Counted from the stretch's first letter, positions 22,539 to 33,870 are shown. The stretch is 64,000 nt of DNA from Carallia brachiata (GCA_021464245.1 JADCRB010000160.1:496001-560000), one strand, 5' to 3'. Notes: generated from the letters alone by a model not told the origin. Numbers and translations: made by a program.

Positions 22539-25221
22539 CTACTGGTTGCCAACATGAAATGTCTCCTCAGATGGTTTGATTCTCATTTGGTCAAGGTAAG
22601 TTTTTCCATCAAGCTTGCGGGAAATGAGACCTTCAATAAATTGTGCCAACCCTATTCTTCTAAATAACGGTGGGTTTTGTGCGTTGATCAACGAATTGGA
22701 TGGTCCGATCTCTCCGTCCATTTTCGGGTTGACGAAGAATGCCATAGAGATCCTTTCTATCTTGGAATTTATTGTTACCCTGTGCTCGATGCTCTTGTAG
22801 ATCCCGTTGCTCCATATCTACACAAATGGACACAGAAAGCCCAGTTGGACGTGAAATAATGTTATTCGAAGGAATATAATCGCAAATGATATTATGTAAT
22901 AGCATTAATTTTGTTCAAAAATGATTTGTATATATCCCATCAGCTTCAATTTGGATAAATAATTTTTGTCTATTAAACAGGACTTGACATGAAAGATTCG
23001 AGTAAAGTTCAAGTGGATGGCAGGAAAAGGGGGTCAGAACCATCTCATTTGAGAGAATCTTTAACTTTGAAGGATTTAAAACAATTAAATCTAATTACTT
23101 CAAACCTAATTCATAACGTAAAGGAATGCCAACAAAATATTTACGTAGTCAACTCCGATTAAATTTTAGATCAAGGATTTGTTGTTGCAGTAGGACTAAA
23201 CATAATCTGCCATGCAGAATACAACACAATGTGCTACTGTCTTCCTGATTTTTGTTCTTAGCTTTTATTTTTTTCCCCCTTTGAGGTGGCTTATCAAAGT
23301 GCTCCCAGATAATATTTAATGCAACACTAGTGTTGTTAGGACTGAACCAGACTAACTGGTTGAACTGGTTGTGGTTGAACCGTGAACCGGTTAGGTTTTC
23401 GGTTTGGTTTATGCCTAGGTTTTAATACAATCGGGTAAAAAAAAAAAAGGGTCCAGTTGGACCGATCAGACCAATAAGCCACAAATAATGTGCCCATTTT
23501 ATTTTCTACGTTAATATTAAAATTTATTTTGCATATTTCCTTTTTATAAAATGGTAGAGGAAAGTATGACTAACCTCAAGAATGTCTCCAACATTCACAA
23601 CAAGGGCATCTGGCAAGAAACTAATAGGAATCCAAAACCCATCCTTCTTAATTTGAAGGCCATCAACTCCATTGAACTGATGAAGGATGGTGATGCCAGT
23701 TCCATCTGAGTGAGGTGGTAAGCCCAATACCAAATCTGGCTGTGGACATGGTGGATAATATGTCAATCTTACTGCTTGTAACCCATTTTCAAACATCTCC
23801 TCCATCTCTGTCAACTCTATATTTAGAGCTTTTGCCATACTTTCAAGAAGTTTCATGGCCAGTCTTTGCAGTTCCACTATGTAACAGTCCAAGTTATTCC
23901 TACATACAATTTTTTTTTTTTAAAAAAAGAAAAAATTTATATATCTTTCTCAAAAGAAAAGGTCTCTTGTTCAAATCTGCTAAATAGAACATAAGATAAG
24001 ATGATTTAAGAGACCTTAAATAGCTATTTCCATTGTATAGCCATAAATATATAAAAGTAATCACATAAATAAAAATAAGAAAAGAATGAGTCAGAGAGAG
24101 AGAGATAGGGATTGGTACCTAAGGGAGGAAGGGAGCTGTGGGAATAGGTGTGGCTTCCTTGTTTGAATAGGATTAGTAATGATCAAAAACCTGTCACACC
24201 AATCTCGCTGATCTTCTGGTCGGTCTATGGCTCCATAACCTTCAGCATTCCCTGGCGTCAGCTTATATTTCATCCTCTCCTCCAAGGGAAGCTTGTAAAA
24301 TTCATCAATGTCACATTTCAACTTGTGCAGCAAAGAAGAGCTAATTCCGTGGTTTATCAACTGCATCAAAATAGTATTTCTCACAACTGTTAGTTGTTGT
24401 TGCTACACACAGTTCATCCTCTAATATTCTTCAATGTCATATTTTAGCATTTTTCTGATATATTTGAGTGTTTTTTATATGATTTTAATTAGATCAAACT
24501 ACATATACATGATCAATTCTTATTTAAAAAGAACTCACATGGAATGAAAACTAAAAGTTTATGACTGATTTGAAATATTATGACTCAATTACAAAAATTG
24601 CAAAATTTTTAGGACTTATTATGACCTAATCCCCTCTCCAATTCTCTTTTTCTTCCTCTTTCAAATTACCTTTGCGTTTTCCTTAAAATATAAATAGCTT
24701 ACTATATCATGAATTCGAGTCTCTTTTGCATGAACAAGAATAAATCTTTGAAAAGGTCTATGTGAATTCAAAGTGGCTTCCCAATTCAAAGCCCGCATGG
24801 GCCTTTTATCAAACAATTTGTGGGCACAACCAGTACGTGAAGAACAAAAGAGTTCACCGACAGACACACGAGCAGGGCAATTCAATGAACCATAAAAGAG
24901 AATTAGCAACTGAATTTCGGTGTTACTATGCTAACGGAAATGCGAGTACAATTGTGGTAATTGAAAGGTGAGCAAAACCTGAAAGAAACCCCATTGCTGG
25001 CAAGCAGAGTGCAGCTTTTCAAGTTCCGATTCTGTGGTAAGCAAAAGGTTGAAGTCAATAGCGGGGATTTGAGCGGGGGAATTAATGGGGGCATCTTGTT
25101 GATGGGGACGAAGATATTGTTTTGGGATGGAGAACACGGGCTCTTTGACGAGCTCTTGAACACTCGCAACTGAACCTAAGATTTCATCACAACTAGGAGC
25201 AGGAGGCAATTTTGATGCCAT
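22539..25221 (-). CDS. 2-oxoglutarate/Fe(II)-dependent dioxygenase, SRG1-like, four exons, intact
   Basis: Exons on the minus strand are 25221-24979, 24360-24119, 23899-23575 and 22817-22539. All introns are GT-AG and the joined length is 1,089 bp, encoding 362 residues, usual for this family. The N-terminal DIOX_N part spans about residues 50-160 (IPAIDFNLL, WGFFQ/LINHGI). The catalytic jelly roll carries the iron ligands H225 and D227 (PPHSDGTGIT) and H282 (KSIEHRVTINS), with the 2-oxoglutarate-binding RIS at 292-294. The motifs YYPPCPQPDLVLGL and NPKMDGEIGP are family hallmarks. The SRG1 clade includes senescence-related SRG1 and O-demethylases of alkaloid metabolism; the substrate here cannot be inferred. 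Soluble and cytosolic is expected, as no signal peptide is seen. There are no stops or frameshifts, which contrasts with everything else in the window. Confidence 0.93.
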
Positions 25222-25284
25222 TGCTTAGCTTTAGCGTCGTTTGGAGAATGAGAATGAGTTGCACGTTACATTGTGCGGTGAATG

Positions 25285-25292
25285 TTTATATA
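25285..25292 (-). promoter_or_regulatory. TATA box of the dioxygenase gene
   Basis: TATATAAA on the minus strand (in GGCTATATAAACATTC), 64-71 bases upstream of the start codon. A transcript starting about 30 bases downstream would have a leader of roughly 35 bases. Confidence 0.6.
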
Positions 25293-25332
25293 GCCACAAA
25301 CAATGCTATACTTGTCATTACAATTAATATTA

Positions 25333-25479
25333 TCAAATTTGGACTGGGCCGACTAATTCAACTGGTCAAACGGGTGATTAATTTTAAGTTTAGTCTAGTT
25401 TTGATTTAAAATCTAGACAATAAATTAGTAAAAGATAGGTTACCCATCTGGTTTGACTGATAAATTGGTCCAAATTTGA
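25333..25479. mobile_element. 147-bp fold-back MITE in the dioxygenase promoter
   Basis: The ends TCAAATTTGGAC and GTCCAAATTTGA are perfect 12-bp inverted repeats. The arms continue to pair imperfectly inwards (AATTCAACTGGTCAAAC against the complement of GTTTGACTGATAAATT). The element starts about 40 bp upstream of the TATA box. No target duplication is clear. Confidence 0.6.
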
Positions 25480-25506
25480 CGAGGTTTATCAGTTTAGGTT
25501 AAAAGA

Positions 25507-25514
<8 letters not shown>

Positions 25515-25537
<23 letters not shown>
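25515..25537. repeat. AT dinucleotide microsatellite
   Basis: An uninterrupted run of AT repeats just beyond the fold-back element. Other simple repeats in the window are TA at 6831-6856, GAA at 21341-21364, GA at 31555-31578 and two CT runs at 38285-38337. Confidence 0.9.
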
Positions 25538-25958
25538 CATACACAATAAACTTTGAAGCCTAAAATATAATAACTCTATGAGAAAAGTTGTATGGCTAGA
25601 GAAAAAATTGTCGAAAGTTCTTTCGAAACTGTAACCTGCTGGATTCATTGTGCAATGAAAAGATAATATTTTTTTTTTCTCCCGTTGAGTTGCACATGTA
25701 ATTAAGACAATTGCACAATTAATCCAACGAGTTGTATTTAAGAAATTTTTTCGGTCAATTTCTCCGACCATGTAATAGGATCGTAAGTCTATATTGTGGA
25801 GGTTTCTTGTCCTCGCATCTCCAATCCATCTATAATGAAAGCCGAGGGATCAGACTGTACTCCTAATGAGATCAGTGGTAGGCTACGAACTAGGACCTTG
25901 AATACAACTAGAGTTAATTATAAGTGAAATTTAAAGTTTTAGATCAAAATCTCCCTCT
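25538..25958. other. Spacer, possibly entering the LINE at its right edge
   Basis: No independent gene. The last 40 bases on the plus strand (LDQNLPLKFYTWK when joined across the retroposon to 26942 onwards) read as LINE sequence just before the RT zinc-binding region, so the LINE probably extends a little into this stretch. Confidence 0.4.
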
Positions 25959-25968
25959 AAAATTTTAT

Positions 25969-26941
25969 TTTTTTGACCGAAATAGAACTGTTGTATTAAT
26001 ATTCGAAAAATTCGTACATAGGGCCAATACGAAGGTATCGAAAATACCTGCAAGAGAAGCAATCAGCGCAAAAGGCCTACATATCATCTAGTCGAAACGA
26101 CAATTAATAGACTGGGTACAAAATTTGAGACTAACCAGACTACAATTAAATCTAACTAACCTTGAAGTACTAATTAGATCTAATCTAGTTAGAGAAAACT
26201 GTATACAGCAGTATAAACTGCACTTCGACAGACTTATGATAGAAATCGTTCGGGTATGCCCTACAAAGAGATTTCTAAACCGACTAGACTACAAACAGAA
26301 ACATATACACAGGTAATAAAAATTACCTTGCACAAAATAGTACAACAAAATCCCTTTTTAACAGTTGCAGCAGCGGCGATGGTGGCGGTTGTAAGGGCTG
26401 CGATGGCAGTGGCAGGGTCAGTGGAGAAGACAGAGGGGAGATCGCCAGGGGGGGTATAGATGGTGGTGGAAGCAACAGTGCTGGGGGCAGTGCCTGCTTT
26501 TGCTCCAGCGCCAGATTCAAAAACTGAAACTTCGATGACCAATACAGCGATCCCGAAGGTAGAGACGGCGGCACCGCCGTTAGAAGTAGCAACAATGGCG
26601 GAAAAATGTCAGAACCTACAGATCTGGAATTATAGAGACCGCAGGTAATGTTATTTATGCCCAATTTAATAGAAAACACACCAAAAAGTCCTACAAAAGT
26701 AGTTTCGGGGTCTGATGACAGAGGAAACCCTAAGGATAATAGAGGAGAACGCATGAGAACGGAGGAGAAGTGAAGGAAAAGGAGAAGAGAAGCATAGAGG
26801 GAGCTAGGCGGAGAGTTTATACGGCTAGTAGGTGAAGGTGAATGGTCACCACCTCCAACTAGCAGGTTGGCACTGTTAAGGAAACCCTAGAGCATTTAGA
26901 GAGATAAAAAGTTTAGAGAGAGAGTGCTTTTTTTTTCCTAC
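25969..26941 (-). mobile_element. Non-autonomous LINE-derived retroposon, inserted in a LINE
   Basis: On the minus strand it begins with a CT-rich leader (GCACTCTCTCTCTAAAC, GCTCTAGGGTTTCC) typical of plant LINE 5' ends. It ends with TTCTATTTCGGTC followed by an A-run, like a LINE 3' end. The plus-strand direct repeat AAAATTTTAT flanks it (25959-25968 and 26942-26951), a 10-bp target duplication. The interior is Ala/Pro/Thr-rich in one frame (GTAPSTVASTTIYTPPGD) but has no RT or endonuclease. It therefore looks like a LINE shortened to its two ends and mobilised in trans. Confidence 0.6.
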
Positions 26942-27914
26942 AAAATTTTATACTTGGAAGCTACTAAGTCATGCTTATTAAAGGTCTGATTCCAGTGAAG
27001 ACAAAAGTGATTGACCGAGGGATGCCTATCTTCCCAGAATGCCCCCGTTGTGGTGCCAGCTCAGAGACTCTGTCACATGCATTGTTCTACTGTGAGTATG
27101 CAACACAAAGATGGTTCCTAAGTCCACTGGGGGTTCGTGTAGATATGCTAAATGGCGTGGAGTTTGAGGAATGGCTATGGGATGTGCTGATGCAGTGTGA
27201 GGGAGAGTCTGTGGACCTTGCTTGTATGGTGACTTGGTCTATCTGGAACGCTCGCAATGCTTGCCTCTATGAGGAGGTACAACACCCTCCTAATCTTGTG
27301 GTTCATTTAGCCATGACTTTGCTGCTTGATTTCCGTAGAGAAAATGCTACACCTAGTTCAAATACTCAGACACAATTTGCAACACATGGCAACCTCCAGC
27401 GGAAGGCTACTTGAAGCTTAATATTGATGCAGCTTGTCGGGAAAAAGGGATTGGCCTAGGAGTGATTTGTAGGAATGGATTGGGGACACCAGTTTTTCTG
27501 TCTGCAAGATATGCGCTAGGTAGCTTCGAGGTCGAGGTTGCTGAACTCTTAGCAATAAAGGCAGCTGTGATGGAGGCTTCTATGAAGGGGATATGTAATG
27601 TCATTGTGGAGTCAGATAGTTTGTTAGTTATTCAGGCCATCAATAACAAAAATGGAAAAGGGACTGTGGGAGGCATGAATTGTGGAGGACATTATCCATT
27701 TATCTACAACTTTCTCCAATTTCAGGGCTGTCTATTCCAATCGCCAGACAAATGGTGCTGCTCATGCTATGGCCAAGTTGGCTTTTGAGAATCCATATTT
27801 TACTCTATCTTCTTATTACTGTTTGAATTATGTTTTTGATATTGTAAGGGATGATGCGAAGTTTCTTTCATATGATTAATGAATTATTTCATCTTTTCTC
27901 AAAAAAAAAAAAAA
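26942..27914 (+). mobile_element. LINE (L1-type) 3' fragment: zinc-binding RT tail, RNase H and poly(A)
   Basis: The plus-strand sequence reads FYTWKLLSHA, then CPRCGASSETLSHALFYC at about 27040-27090, the zf-RVT domain that follows reverse transcriptase in plant LINEs. After a linker, a plant LINE-type RNase H domain starts at 27411: KLNIDAACREKGIGLGVICR, then FEVEVAELLAIKAAVMEAS and CNVIVESDSLLVIQAI. One frameshift around 27670 separates this from the final segment (YSNRQTNGAAHAMAKLAF), which ends at a stop at 27879. A poly(A) run at 27901-27914 marks the 3' end. The 5' two thirds of the LINE, including endonuclease and RT core, are missing. Confidence 0.85.
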
Positions 27915-28426
27915 TTGTGTTGTGCCTAATGTGACTAGGTATAATTTTTAGAGGACACGTTGGATATTCAATTGCTATTTAGGATAATTTTTGATCAAAT
28001 CTGGTCTCTCAAGATAGGGAGTTGGGTGATCATACAAAAGGAATGGATGCTGAACCAAACTTGTGACGTATAAAATAAGGCAAAACTATAGATGGTCTGA
28101 GAGGGATTCGGTGTTGCTTGAGTCAGTAGCTTATAAGAAAGATAAATAATAAAGAATCTAGTAAAAATGACCTATTATCTTAAGAATATTGCTCCTGAGA
28201 TATTTATAGGGGTATTTATTAATTTTATTACTTTTTAATATAATTTAATCGTAATTTTACACCATAAAATAAATAAAATTTACTTAAGAAATTTAGTGAA
28301 CTCCTATATGCTAATGGGATGTGCAAATAGGAAAGATGGGTCCTAAATGATATAGCAACCACATGAGACCTAAAATGGAATCTTGACCTCTTGGATAGAG
28401 TTAAAATCAGGGATATAATTTTTTTT
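27915..28426. other. Spacer, no gene recognised
   Basis: AT-rich sequence after the LINE poly(A) tail. I could not match a target duplication for the LINE on this side. Confidence 0.5.
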
Positions 28427-28892
28427 AATTCTAAATCTTTATAATTTTTTACATATGAATTTAAAATTTTTTTAATATTTCATTTGAGTTCTAAACTTTT
28501 GATATTTTATCAAATCAGTCATTTCGTTTATGAAATACGGTCAATCCATTAATAAATAAGTTTAACTTAATGAAAATTATTAAAAAATGGTCACATACAT
28601 GAATTAAATATTTTTTCATCAATAAAATATGCACATTAAATATTTTTTTAATCAACAAACACATGACTTAAATATGTAGTATGCATATTTTTTTCATGAA
28701 AAAAACATTCAATTCATATATTTAACCTTTTTCAAATAATTTTTTGTAAGGTCAAAATCATTTTTTAATAGATTGATTACTTTCCATCAACGGACGGACC
28801 GATTTGATAGGAAATTAAAAGGTTTAGGATTCAAATAAAATTTTAAAAAAATTTAAAACTCATATATAAAAAAAGTATAAACATTTAGAATT
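28427..28892. mobile_element. Non-autonomous element with terminal inverted repeats of about 100 bp
   Basis: The left arm from AATTCTAAATCTTTATA to TTATCAAATCAGTC is matched by the reverse complement of the right arm from GACCGATTTGATAGG to ATTTAGAATT. The arms are roughly 100 bp with substitutions. The middle is A/T-rich with no gene. Long arms suggest a Mutator-like miniature element; no target duplication was confirmed. Confidence 0.6.
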
Positions 28893-29351
28893 TAAAATAT
28901 GCATATCTCAACCCCCGAAAACTGTCAACTGGCGATGAATTTTGGGCTTGAGTCCGGAGATATTAGGTCGTCATCTATCCTTAATATTTTTATTACTATA
29001 TCTATTTAGGCGGTTAGTTGTGTTAAATTAATTCAATAATTTATATTTGGACTTTGATCAATCTTTTTTTTTTTTTTTTAATTTCGACCAATGTGGTAGA
29101 GCTTTCAAATTACGGTGATCGTTTGGTCTACCTGTTTTTTAAACAGATAATTGAACGATTTAGTTAACATGTTAACCATGTATTAAGCTTAATTTCAAGT
29201 TATGTTTCTTTTTTTTTTAAAAAAAATTTTGTGTAAAACTGAGAAGAATAAAAAATATTTTTGAGTCTTGTTAAGAAGGATTGCCTTCGAAAAACACTCT
29301 AAGGTAAGCCAGGTGCATACTAGATCATGAGAGAGCAAACTCCAAAATCAA
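28893..29351. other. Spacer, no gene recognised
   Basis: AT-rich with long T runs near 29060 and 29210. Nothing further is supported. Confidence 0.5.
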
Positions 29352-29354
29352 TAA

Positions 29355-29624
29355 TGTGTTTGGTTTGATAGAATTTGATAAGAAAATAAAATGATTGAAA
29401 AATTTTGTCCAAAAAATATTATTATTATTTTATTATTTTTTCACAATTTTTCCTTTTCTCATACCTATCTCATCAATCCGAACAACTAACTTTTACTTTT
29501 TCTTTCACTAATTATTATTCATTTTCTTTCTTATCATTTTCTTTCTTACAATTTTCTCATCAATTCAAATAATTTTATTTTCTCACAATTTTCCTTTTCA
29601 CAAGTTTTAAACAATCCAAACACA
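29355..29624. mobile_element. Tourist-like MITE, 270 bp, TAA target duplication
   Basis: The ends TGTGTTTGGTTTG and CAATCCAAACACA are inverted repeats with one mismatch. TAA flanks both sides (29352-29354 and 29625-29627), the duplication expected for PIF/Harbinger elements. The interior is TTTTC/GAAAA-rich and has no coding capacity. Confidence 0.75.
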
Positions 29625-29627
29625 TAA

Positions 29628-30120
29628 AAGCCATTGATCATTTAGTCACCCTACATGCCAAACTAGCGTCTAGGCAAGGACAAGAATTCGAATCTATAAA
29701 TACATGGTACTATTGAAGTCCTCTAACCAATAAATTGAAACGATCTATGGTGAGGTATGTTAATATTTTACTACAACTCAACTGGAGAGGAAAGATGACA
29801 AGGAAGTTCTCAGAATCCATCAATTAGTCGATTTAAAATTTTCTCTTAACGACGATGAACCCCATCTTCTGTGGATAAACCTAGACTCTTTGTGCCCATG
29901 AACCGGATGAAGCATCGCCATGGATGCCTTTTGTCCGACGTTCTGACTGCAATCCTTCTTTAAGCCAACCCGTGGGGACAGTGCGTTTTAAACTTCCCGT
30001 CATCTTTCTAGAATAGTTTGAGCTAAATATAGACATAAGGAAAAGCCATGTGCAAATCTTGAGATTTGATTTTGTTTTCAAATACTATATCTAAATCATA
30101 AGCAACATAATGAGTAGAAG
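29628..30120. other. Spacer, no gene recognised
   Basis: Sequence between two small DNA transposons. A minus-strand frame near 29880-30080 is not recognisable as a protein. Confidence 0.5.
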
Positions 30121-30664
30121 TGTCAAAAAGTCGGATTGGGTCGTTTCTAGTTCGGGTCATTTTCGATTAGGTTACTTTCAAGTCACGTTACATTCGGTTC
30201 AGGTTTGAGTTGAGTCACTTCAGGTTTGGGTTGGGTCACTTCAGACTTGGGTTGGATTTATATTGAATTCGAGTCGAATTCGCACAGAACATTATTTTTT
30301 AAGTCATTTTTCACTAAAATAAAATATTTCAATTAAATCTAAAATTCATTCCTATAATAAATTAAACGTTTAAATTTAATTTTTGTATCATATATACATA
30401 TATATAGATATTTTATGAAAATTGTATTAATTATTACTTAAAAAAGATAAGTCAAAGGTAAAAAGTCAAAAAAATTTTTATTATTTTGTCTTTTTCTTCA
30501 CCCGATGGATGACCCGGATCTAACTCAAAATTTTCGGATCATTTTCGGGTTGGGTCACTTTTAGATTTAGGTTGAAAAATCGGGTTCCTGACCTAAAATC
30601 GGGTTCCTAACTTAATTTTTTGAGTGGATTCAGACAACTTATCGGGTTGGGTCACTTTTTGACA
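30121..30664. mobile_element. TIR element with TGTCAAAAAGT ends and GGGTC-rich interior
   Basis: TGTCAAAAAGT at the left and ACTTTTTGACA at the right are perfect 11-bp inverted repeats. Subterminal words GGGTCACTT, TCGGGT and TTGGGTT are repeated on both sides. No coding capacity and no clear target duplication. The style resembles short non-autonomous MULE or hAT elements of plants. Confidence 0.65.
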
Positions 30665-30773
30665 TGTCTAATAATGAGACGGCCACGTTTTTTATTTCCT
30701 TGAATTTTCTACTGTTAGATGGATACTTTTGTTTTTTTGACACAAATAACTTGACGATAAGTGTCTAACTCAA

Positions 30774-31283
30774 AGTTGTCAGAACCGGACCGGTCATCGA
30801 ACCGGAAACATTAGTGGGTCAAGGTTCAACCGGTTCAACCGGTCGAACCGGTATTTATTAATATATATATTTATAAAAATAATTTTAAAAAATAATACTT
30901 ATACATGATTTTTAAATATTACTTTTTTAATTTTTAAGGATTAAATTGAAAATTTTGATAAATTTAGGACTAAATTGAAAGTTTTGATAAATTTAGGACT
31001 AAATTGAAAATTTTAATTAAATTTAAAACTCAAATTATAATTTAAATAAACATTGAGATCAAATTGTAATTTATAAAACTTTTATACCCGGTTTGAACCG
31101 GTTGAACCGGGTTCGGTTTTTGACCGGTTTTCACCGATTTTGATTGGTTTTTGACCGGTTCAAACCAGTTTTAACTTGGTCCGAGTTAAGGGGTAACTGT
31201 AGCCATAAACCGGCCCGGACCTTTGGCCGGTCACCGGTTGAACCGGTCGGACCGGCTTGTCTGAGCCGGTTTTAACAACATTG
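30774..31283. mobile_element. MULE-like non-autonomous element, AACCGG-rich, 11-bp target duplication
   Basis: An exact 11-bp direct repeat GTCTAACTCAA flanks it (30763-30773 and 31284-31294). The ends are inverted repeats (TTGTCAGAACCGG and the complement of TTGTTAAAACCGG), with many further ACCGGTT/AACCGG words in both subterminal regions. The centre holds a short tandem repeat of about 27 bp based on GGACTAAATTGAAA. A target duplication of 9-11 bp is the signature of Mutator-like elements. Confidence 0.75.
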
Positions 31284-31294
31284 GTCTAACTCAA

Positions 31295-31547
31295 TATATA
31301 TATATATATATGAGTGTAAATTAAGAAAATATATGTGAACGTGTAATTCATCTGACGACCTATTTTTTATTTATTTAAAATTTTATTATTTAATAATTTA
31401 TATTATTTTAATGTAATTTTAATCTTACTTGATCTACTTCCAACAATAATTTTCCCATGTGAATTTAGACTTCATAAACATTACAGATAAGGTGAGTTTA
31501 GATGATATCCGCATGCACAATTTCACTCTAACAATACATATATATAT

Positions 31548-31578
<31 letters not shown>

Positions 31579-31783
31579 GTTGATTTCACTTGGTTCTATC
31601 TTTTCTTCTCTTATCTTCTTCTAGTATGCCTTTCAACAAGAGAGGTCGTTAGAGTTCAAGTCTCTATTTTAGACGTTTTGACTTCAAATTTTTTTTAAAA
31701 AAATAATGTTTATAAAAAAAAATATGTAGCTCATAACTTAATAATTTTTTAAATAGATAAAAAAATATATATATTGAGATTAT
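31295..31783. other. Spacer with a GA microsatellite
   Basis: AT-rich; GA repeat at 31555-31578. No gene recognised. Confidence 0.5.
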
Positions 31784-33870
31784 ATCACTTATGGTTCTTT
31801 GACGAGGGAGCCCTCAAATCTGTCCCTTACAAATATTGTATGACATCACACCTACGACGAGTATACCTTTATAAGATAGTCGAGTGGTCATCCTTTCGAA
31901 AGAAGTTCACTGCCCACTTGGGTTATGTAATATGTTTCATTGTCTTTTTTTTTTTTATTATTTACTTTATAAGACTGTTAGTTATATAATTAGAATAATT
32001 TTTTTTTTTTTAAATTTCACACTTTCTTTTTACAGGAATATAGTTAAAACTTGTAAAATAAAAATTTAAGTTTTAATAATTGAAATGTTTCTTAGAAATG
32101 GTTTCACTGCCCATTTAATAACAAATGATTAAATACTTAAACAATTGGTCTTGCTGCTATATATATATATATATGAGTGTATATACACGCATATAAATAT
32201 ATATACGTATGTACATATCATATGTGTACACGGGCGACGCTCACAGGAATATGTATGAACCAACTGTTCGCTAGTGTTTTCCATGAATTTCAATTATTGA
32301 ACATGCCCAACTTGTTTGTGAAACATTCGAATCATAGCCGTGAGTTGTATTATAAAGATTATATCATTCCCTTCTTCCATAAATTTATTTTTGTTCACGG
32401 AAGAATTTGAATTTGGATTTGAGATCAAATAAAATAGATGTTTATATTCTTAAATTTTCTCAAGAATTTTGAATCTTTCATATGAAGGTAGCTGTTGCCC
32501 GAGGCATCTCTTTCAAGCCACGTGCATAATTGACGATTTAAGGGAACAAGTTGGGTACAGGTGGTTAGACAAACTTGAAGTGTTCCATACATTCTTGATT
32601 CTTATTTTAAACGAGCAAAAAAGTGCACGTTTTTTTATTAAGGCATACGCCAATAATAACTTATTCGAAAGTTTCTTGCGGGGAAACGTCACTGCTGATG
32701 GCAGTTTCCGGCGGATGAAGCTGGGGAAAGTAGATGTTCATGGTGGCGGAGATAGAAAATTTTAAATGACAATGCAATTGTAAGAATGTGAACAAGGTGG
32801 ACATGTAATAATCTATAATAAATATGATAATTAGATAAATACAACGTGGTTTATAAGTTTAAATTAATTCTTGGCTAAGATTTGTGCTCTCAAATCTAAC
32901 CTTTACAAATATGAAAAATTGACATATACGCATAAAATAATACATGAAATATACATATAATAATTAGCGGATTGATTTGTGCAGTTGATAGATTAGTAGT
33001 TGCAATAAAAAGGATGTACTTTTTATCGATTTTTTATTATATAAAATAATCTATTAATTGTATAAAATAATTAGTTAAGTTCTATACAAATAGTCTGTGT
33101 ATATTTTTTCTTGTGTAAACATAATAGACTCTTACAAATATTAAAATGAAAGGGATATGATGACACCTACCACGTGTTTATCTCCATATGATATTCGAGT
33201 GGTCATCCTTTCGAAATAAATTTTCTGCCCACATGAGTGATGTAATTCAATGCCATTTGAAATTTCAAACGAATGATTAAATTCTTAAACGAGCGGTGCT
33301 GCTCTATATGTGTGTATATATATACAGACATACACGCGCGTGACGCGCGAGCACATAGGCATATATATGAACCAATCAATTAGCTAGTGGTTGCCATGAA
33401 TTTCATATTTATTGAGCATGCTCAACTTGTTTGATTCATTTTGTCTGTGAAGCATTTAAATCTTAGACCGGAGTTGTATAATAAAAGATTATATCTTTCC
33501 CTTATTCCATAAATTTCTTGTTCACGTAATAATTTGAATTTGGACTGGAGATCGAATAAAATATATGTCTATATTTTTTAAATTTTCGCAAAAATTTTGA
33601 ATCTTTCATGCGCAGGTAGCTGTTGCCCGAGGCATCTTTTTCAAGCCACGTGCTTAATTGACGAGTTAAGGGAACAAGTTGGGTACATGTGGTTTGACAA
33701 ACTTCAAGTGGTCCACACATGTTTATTTTAAACGAGCAGAAAAGAGCACGTTTTTTATTAAGGCAAATGCCAACAATAATTTATTCTAAAGTTTATTGTA
33801 GGGAAACGTCACTGCTGATGGTAGTTTCCAGCGGATGAAACTGAGGAAAGTGGATGGGCAAGGTGGTGCA
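31784..33870. repeat. Degenerate tandem duplication of a block of about 1 kb
   Basis: Copy 1 spans about 31800-32750 and copy 2 about 32880-33865, in the same orientation. Shared landmarks in order are CCTTACAAATAT, CGAGTGGTCATCCTTTCGAAA, TATATGAACCAA (or its variant), TTTTGAATCTTTCAT, GTAGCTGTTGCCCGAGGCAT, CAAGCCACGTGC, GGGAACAAGTTGGGTACA and GGGAAACGTCACTGCTGATG. Copy 2 carries about 240 bp of extra sequence between the first landmarks. Neither copy has a convincing reading frame, so this is duplicated non-coding or dead DNA. Confidence 0.75.

Noticed and set aside
22660..22905. Alternative minus-strand frame over the last dioxygenase exon
   Set aside because: It is a shifted reading of exon 4 and its acceptor; the correct frame gives SIEHR and NPKMDG.
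31555..33400. CRISPR-like or satellite array
   Set aside because: The repeats are two diverged copies of one long block plus microsatellites; there are no regular short repeats with spacers, and CRISPR is not expected in a plant nuclear genome.
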